From Hymenobacter sp. YC55 (GTDB taxonomy: Bacteria; Bacteroidota; Bacteroidia; Cytophagales; Hymenobacteraceae): a stretch of DNA of 64,000 nucleotides. Each line of letters opens with the position of its first letter. Within the stretch, counting starts at the first letter, position 1. A program made the translations under genes and the position numbers. Positions 60,652 to 64,000 of this stretch are shown in pieces. The DNA lies in the NCBI RefSeq assembly GCF_029433095.1, contig NZ_JARNTX010000002.1, positions 186,001 to 250,000 of the forward strand, given 5' to 3'. The notes beneath the pieces are model-generated. The model did not search any database and had not been told where the DNA came from. It saw nothing but the letters and a program-made list of their open reading frames with translations.

Positions 60652-61122
60652 CTACCTTTCGTTGGCGAACAAGGGCGGAATCTCTCTGAAAGGCCAATCC
60701 AACAGAATAGATTCTATACCAGCTGCACCTTCTTGAGCAATGAAGTAAAATCCGCCGGCGAAGGCACCGTAAAGGGCACCTTGCTGGTCCATAAGCAAGC
60801 ACAACGGGTCCGAATAAGCTAAGCCCACTACACTCAACGCCTGGTGCGGGACGCGCGGACTGTACTCGTGCAGCAGGTGTGGCAAATCAGGAAATGCGGC
60901 GCCTCTTTCTACCTCGAAAAAAGCCTGACTAGTGCTATGGTCGTGGCGAGTGAAATAGCATGAAAGGCCACCGAATTCCCGCAGAAACTTGTCGGCGGCC
61001 GGCAGCCAGGGTAACTGCAATCGGCTAGCCTGCTGCCGATACAACTGCGTATCGACGTTGCGCCCCGGAAACCAGCCAGCTTCCGTCATGATGTGATGCA
61101 CTTCGCTGGAAAAAGCAAACAT
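60652..61122 (-). CDS. SUKH-3 immunity-type protein
   Basis: A 156-residue protein that fits the SUKH-3 domain: 'EAGWFPGRNVDTQLYRQQASRLQLPWLPAADKFLREFGGLSCYF' at the start and 'DQQGALYGAFAGGFYFIAQEGAAGIESILLD' at the end. SUKH proteins neutralise secreted polymorphic toxins, often nucleases. No toxin gene is beside it, so it is an orphan. Start is ATG 61122. Confidence 0.78.
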   Translation of the reverse strand: MFAFSSEVHHIMTEAGWFPGRNVDTQLYRQQASRLQLPWLPAADKFLREFGGLSCYFTRHDHSTSQAFFEVERGAAFPDLPHLLHEYSPRVPHQALSVVGLAYSDPLCLLMDQQGALYGAFAGGFYFIAQEGAAGIESILLDWPFREIPPLFANER

Positions 61123-61463
61123 GAGGAGCAGAGTCAGGCACGAACCGGGAGTAAGATAGCAACAGAGATACATAGAATTAAAAATATTTAATGTGGGAAT
61201 TCTCTAATGTACCCAGTTCGGTGCACTACCAACTTGTAAGTGTTGAGGTAGCAAAGGTCAGCTGTAAGTTGCTGTGCAGGCAGTACTGGCAATTGACCTT
61301 ACGGCTCCTTTATTTACTTGATAATCAGGATTGAGATAATATAAAATCGAGCAATTGATGCAACAGGCTAGCAGCTATAGAGTCTTTGCTATGCTCTTAG
61401 CTGAGTTGCCTTTCTTGCTGTTAGTGGAAGGGTAGGCGCTACACTTAATTAAATTCCCCGTCC
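61123..61463. other. AT-rich gene-free region
   Basis: 341 bases between the divergent SUKH-3 gene and the next small gene. AT-rich. I see no repeat, RNA or ORF with support; promoters of both genes are expected here. Confidence 0.5.
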
Positions 61464-61745
61464 ATGAAAAAGCTGCTGTTTTCCTTGGTTGTACTCGGTT
61501 GTTGGTTAGGTATTGCCTCTGCTGCGCAGGCGCAAGGAACCCCCGTTATGCCTCCCCCGGCCACGCCTCCTCTACCGGCCGACATGCAACCGCGCACCCC
61601 TGTGCGCCCCGTAACGTTGGATGTAGAGGCTTCTTCTCGAAAAGCCACCAAGCAGAAACCTGAGTTAAAGACCAGCAAGCCCAAGACCGAGCAGAAAAAA
61701 TCGAAGCCCACAGGGGGCACCGGAACGGGGCGCGCAAACGGGTAG
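61464..61745 (+). CDS. Small secreted basic protein
   Basis: A 93-residue protein with signal peptide ('LLFSLVVLGCWLGIASAAQAQ') and a Pro-rich then Lys/Thr-rich low-complexity tail ('KATKQKPELKTSKPKTEQKK'). No domain. Resembles the Lys-rich tail of the DUF6799 protein at 54649. Confidence 0.6.
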   Translation: MKKLLFSLVVLGCWLGIASAAQAQGTPVMPPPATPPLPADMQPRTPVRPVTLDVEASSRKATKQKPELKTSKPKTEQKKSKPTGGTGTGRANG

Positions 61746-61843
61746 TAGCCCGTTAAGTATCAGTTGTGTTGGTGTCAGAGAGCTCGGCATCAAGCTATGT
61801 TAGGCTTGAAATAAGCAAAACCTTGCGCGTTCGGAACAGTTAA

Positions 61844-62956
<1,113 letters not shown>

Positions 62957-62986
62957 GTAATAGATTATTAAGGTGGTGAATGCCAC

Positions 62987-63102
62987 AAAAGGGTTGTCAT
63001 CCTGAGCTTGCGAAGGACTTTATAACACTTGAACGATAGCCGTAACAACGGCTCGTGCTACTGTCGTAAGGTCCTTCGCAAGCTCAGGATGACAACCCTT
63101 TT
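62987..63102. repeat. Palindromic intergenic repeat, family C
   Basis: Perfect 32-base arms (62987-63018 and 63071-63102) around a 52-base centre. The core is GTCATCCTGAGCTTGCGAAG. It lies between two convergent genes. The half CTGAGCTTG resembles the variant half unit of family A at 39002. Confidence 0.9.
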
Positions 63103-63129
63103 TGTTGATTTATATCTTCGCTACTTCAC

Positions 63130-63981
63130 CTATTGCCAGCGGCCGAACTTGCCGGCCTGGTAATCCTGGTAGGCTTGGCGGATTTCATTTTCGCTGTTCA
63201 TCACGAAGGGACCAGCCGCCACAATAGGCTCCTGGAACGGCAACGCGTGGCCGAGCAGCAGCACCGCGTCGGATAGTGCTTCGATGTGCAGTTCGTCGCC
63301 GTCGTAGTTGAACTCGGTGAGGCGAAGGGCTTCGGTTTCCTGTCCGTTCACGCGCAGCTTGCCCCGAATGGTGTAGAAGAAGATGGTGCGTTCGGCGGGA
63401 ATGGGTAGCTGCAATTTACCGCCCGCCTGGAAGTTGATGGTGGCGAGCTGAATGTCGGTGAGCGGCTGCATGGCGCCCGCAGTGCCAGCCCACTCTCCCG
63501 ATACGGCATGGATGTTTACGCGGCCTTCGTCTAGCGTAACGGTCGGGATTTCAGGTTCTTGCAAGCCGGTGTACGCGGGTGCCGTCATCTTATCTTTGGC
63601 GGGTAGGTTCACCCAGAGCTGCAAAATCTCCAGCGGCCCACCGGTGCGCTTAAACTCCGGCGACGATACTTCCGCATGAATCAGGCCGCTGCCAGCCGTC
63701 ATCCACTGGATGCCGCCCGCCCCGATGATGCTTTGGTGTCCGCCCGTGTCCTGGTGCATGATGTCGCCCTCCAGGATAAAGGTCACCGTCTCGAAGCCGC
63801 GGTGGGGGTGCGGCCCGAAAGGAAGACCCCGGTTGTTGGGCCGGTACACCTGCGGGCCGTGGTGGTTCAAAAACAAGAACGGGTCGAGGTGGTCCACCGA
63901 ATTGGTGGGCAACGCCCGGTACGTAACCAAGTCGGCTATGGGCGAGCTGACGGCTTGGTGCTGCTGCTTGATGGTGCGCAT
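63130..63981 (-). CDS. Pirin family protein
   Basis: A 283-residue bicupin. The N-terminal cupin has the metal-binding pattern 'FGPHPHRGFETVTFILEGDIMHQDTGGHQSIIGAGGIQWMTAGSGLIHAEVS' with His residues and Glu. Pirins bind Fe and some oxidise quercetin. 'PVVAAGPFVMNSENEIRQAYQDYQAGKFGRW' is the usual C-terminal end ('IVAAGPFVMNSE'). Start is ATG 63981, 19 bases from the window edge. Confidence 0.92.
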   Translation of the reverse strand: MRTIKQQHQAVSSPIADLVTYRALPTNSVDHLDPFLFLNHHGPQVYRPNNRGLPFGPHPHRGFETVTFILEGDIMHQDTGGHQSIIGAGGIQWMTAGSGLIHAEVSSPEFKRTGGPLEILQLWVNLPAKDKMTAPAYTGLQEPEIPTVTLDEGRVNIHAVSGEWAGTAGAMQPLTDIQLATINFQAGGKLQLPIPAERTIFFYTIRGKLRVNGQETEALRLTEFNYDGDELHIEALSDAVLLLGHALPFQEPIVAAGPFVMNSENEIRQAYQDYQAGKFGRWQ

Positions 63982-64000
63982 GAAAGCGGGTTGAGGTGGC

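Overview
The window looks like chromosomal DNA of a Cytophagales bacterium (phylum Bacteroidota), most likely Hymenobacter or a close relative. The evidence is indirect. There is a PorP/SprF-GldJ pair of the type IX secretion and gliding system. Many short lipoproteins occur, as does a CarbopepD_reg/TonB-C fusion typical of the phylum. Start codons rarely have a Shine-Dalgarno sequence, and the base composition is moderately GC-rich. I saw no tRNA, rRNA, CRISPR array, transposase or prophage. About 75 genes are closely packed in short operons on both strands.

Layout. 1-9 kb: the tail of a thioredoxin-like protein, a radical SAM/SPASM protein, an erythromycin esterase homologue, small conserved proteins, and a minus-strand operon rsmI-lnt-unknown-suhB preceded by pterin dehydratase and NADAR genes. 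9-16 kb: two disordered acidic proteins, a phosphatase, a glycosyltransferase, and two sigma/anti-sigma modules placed back to back. 16-32 kb: fumC, a DHH phosphoesterase, a GNAT acetyltransferase, dgkA, DinB and thioredoxin-like genes, a DUF4382 lipoprotein, a very long AsmA-like protein, porP/sprF with gldJ, comF, an AhpD-like gene and exodeoxyribonuclease III. 32-36 kb: an amine-oxidase-like flavoprotein, two tandem MORN-repeat paralogues and a DUF3365 haem lipoprotein. 36-42 kb: the threonine genes thrC, thrB and fused thrA (minus strand). 42-52 kb: prfA, a beta-helix lipoprotein, yjbQ, gpmI, nadC, small lipoproteins and a zinc transporter. 52-59 kb: a stress/proteostasis group (cbpM-cbpA, DUF3140, RlpA, GH25, VF530, Hsp20, PPK2). 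59-64 kb: acetyltransferase, SUKH-3 immunity-like gene, old yellow enzyme, pirin.

The most striking signal is upstream of thrA. A 32-residue leader peptide ends in a Thr/Ile-rich tail. It is followed by three RNA segments that can form either an 11-bp antiterminator or a rho-independent terminator just before thrA. This is a complete transcription attenuator of the thrL type for a threonine (and isoleucine) pathway. The second recurring theme is a set of intergenic palindromes with outer ends GTCAT...ATGAC and differing interiors. They occur at six places, one of them inside the thr cluster. A truncated methyltransferase remnant, an anti-sigma/TonB fusion and an orphan SUKH-3 gene are further points of interest.
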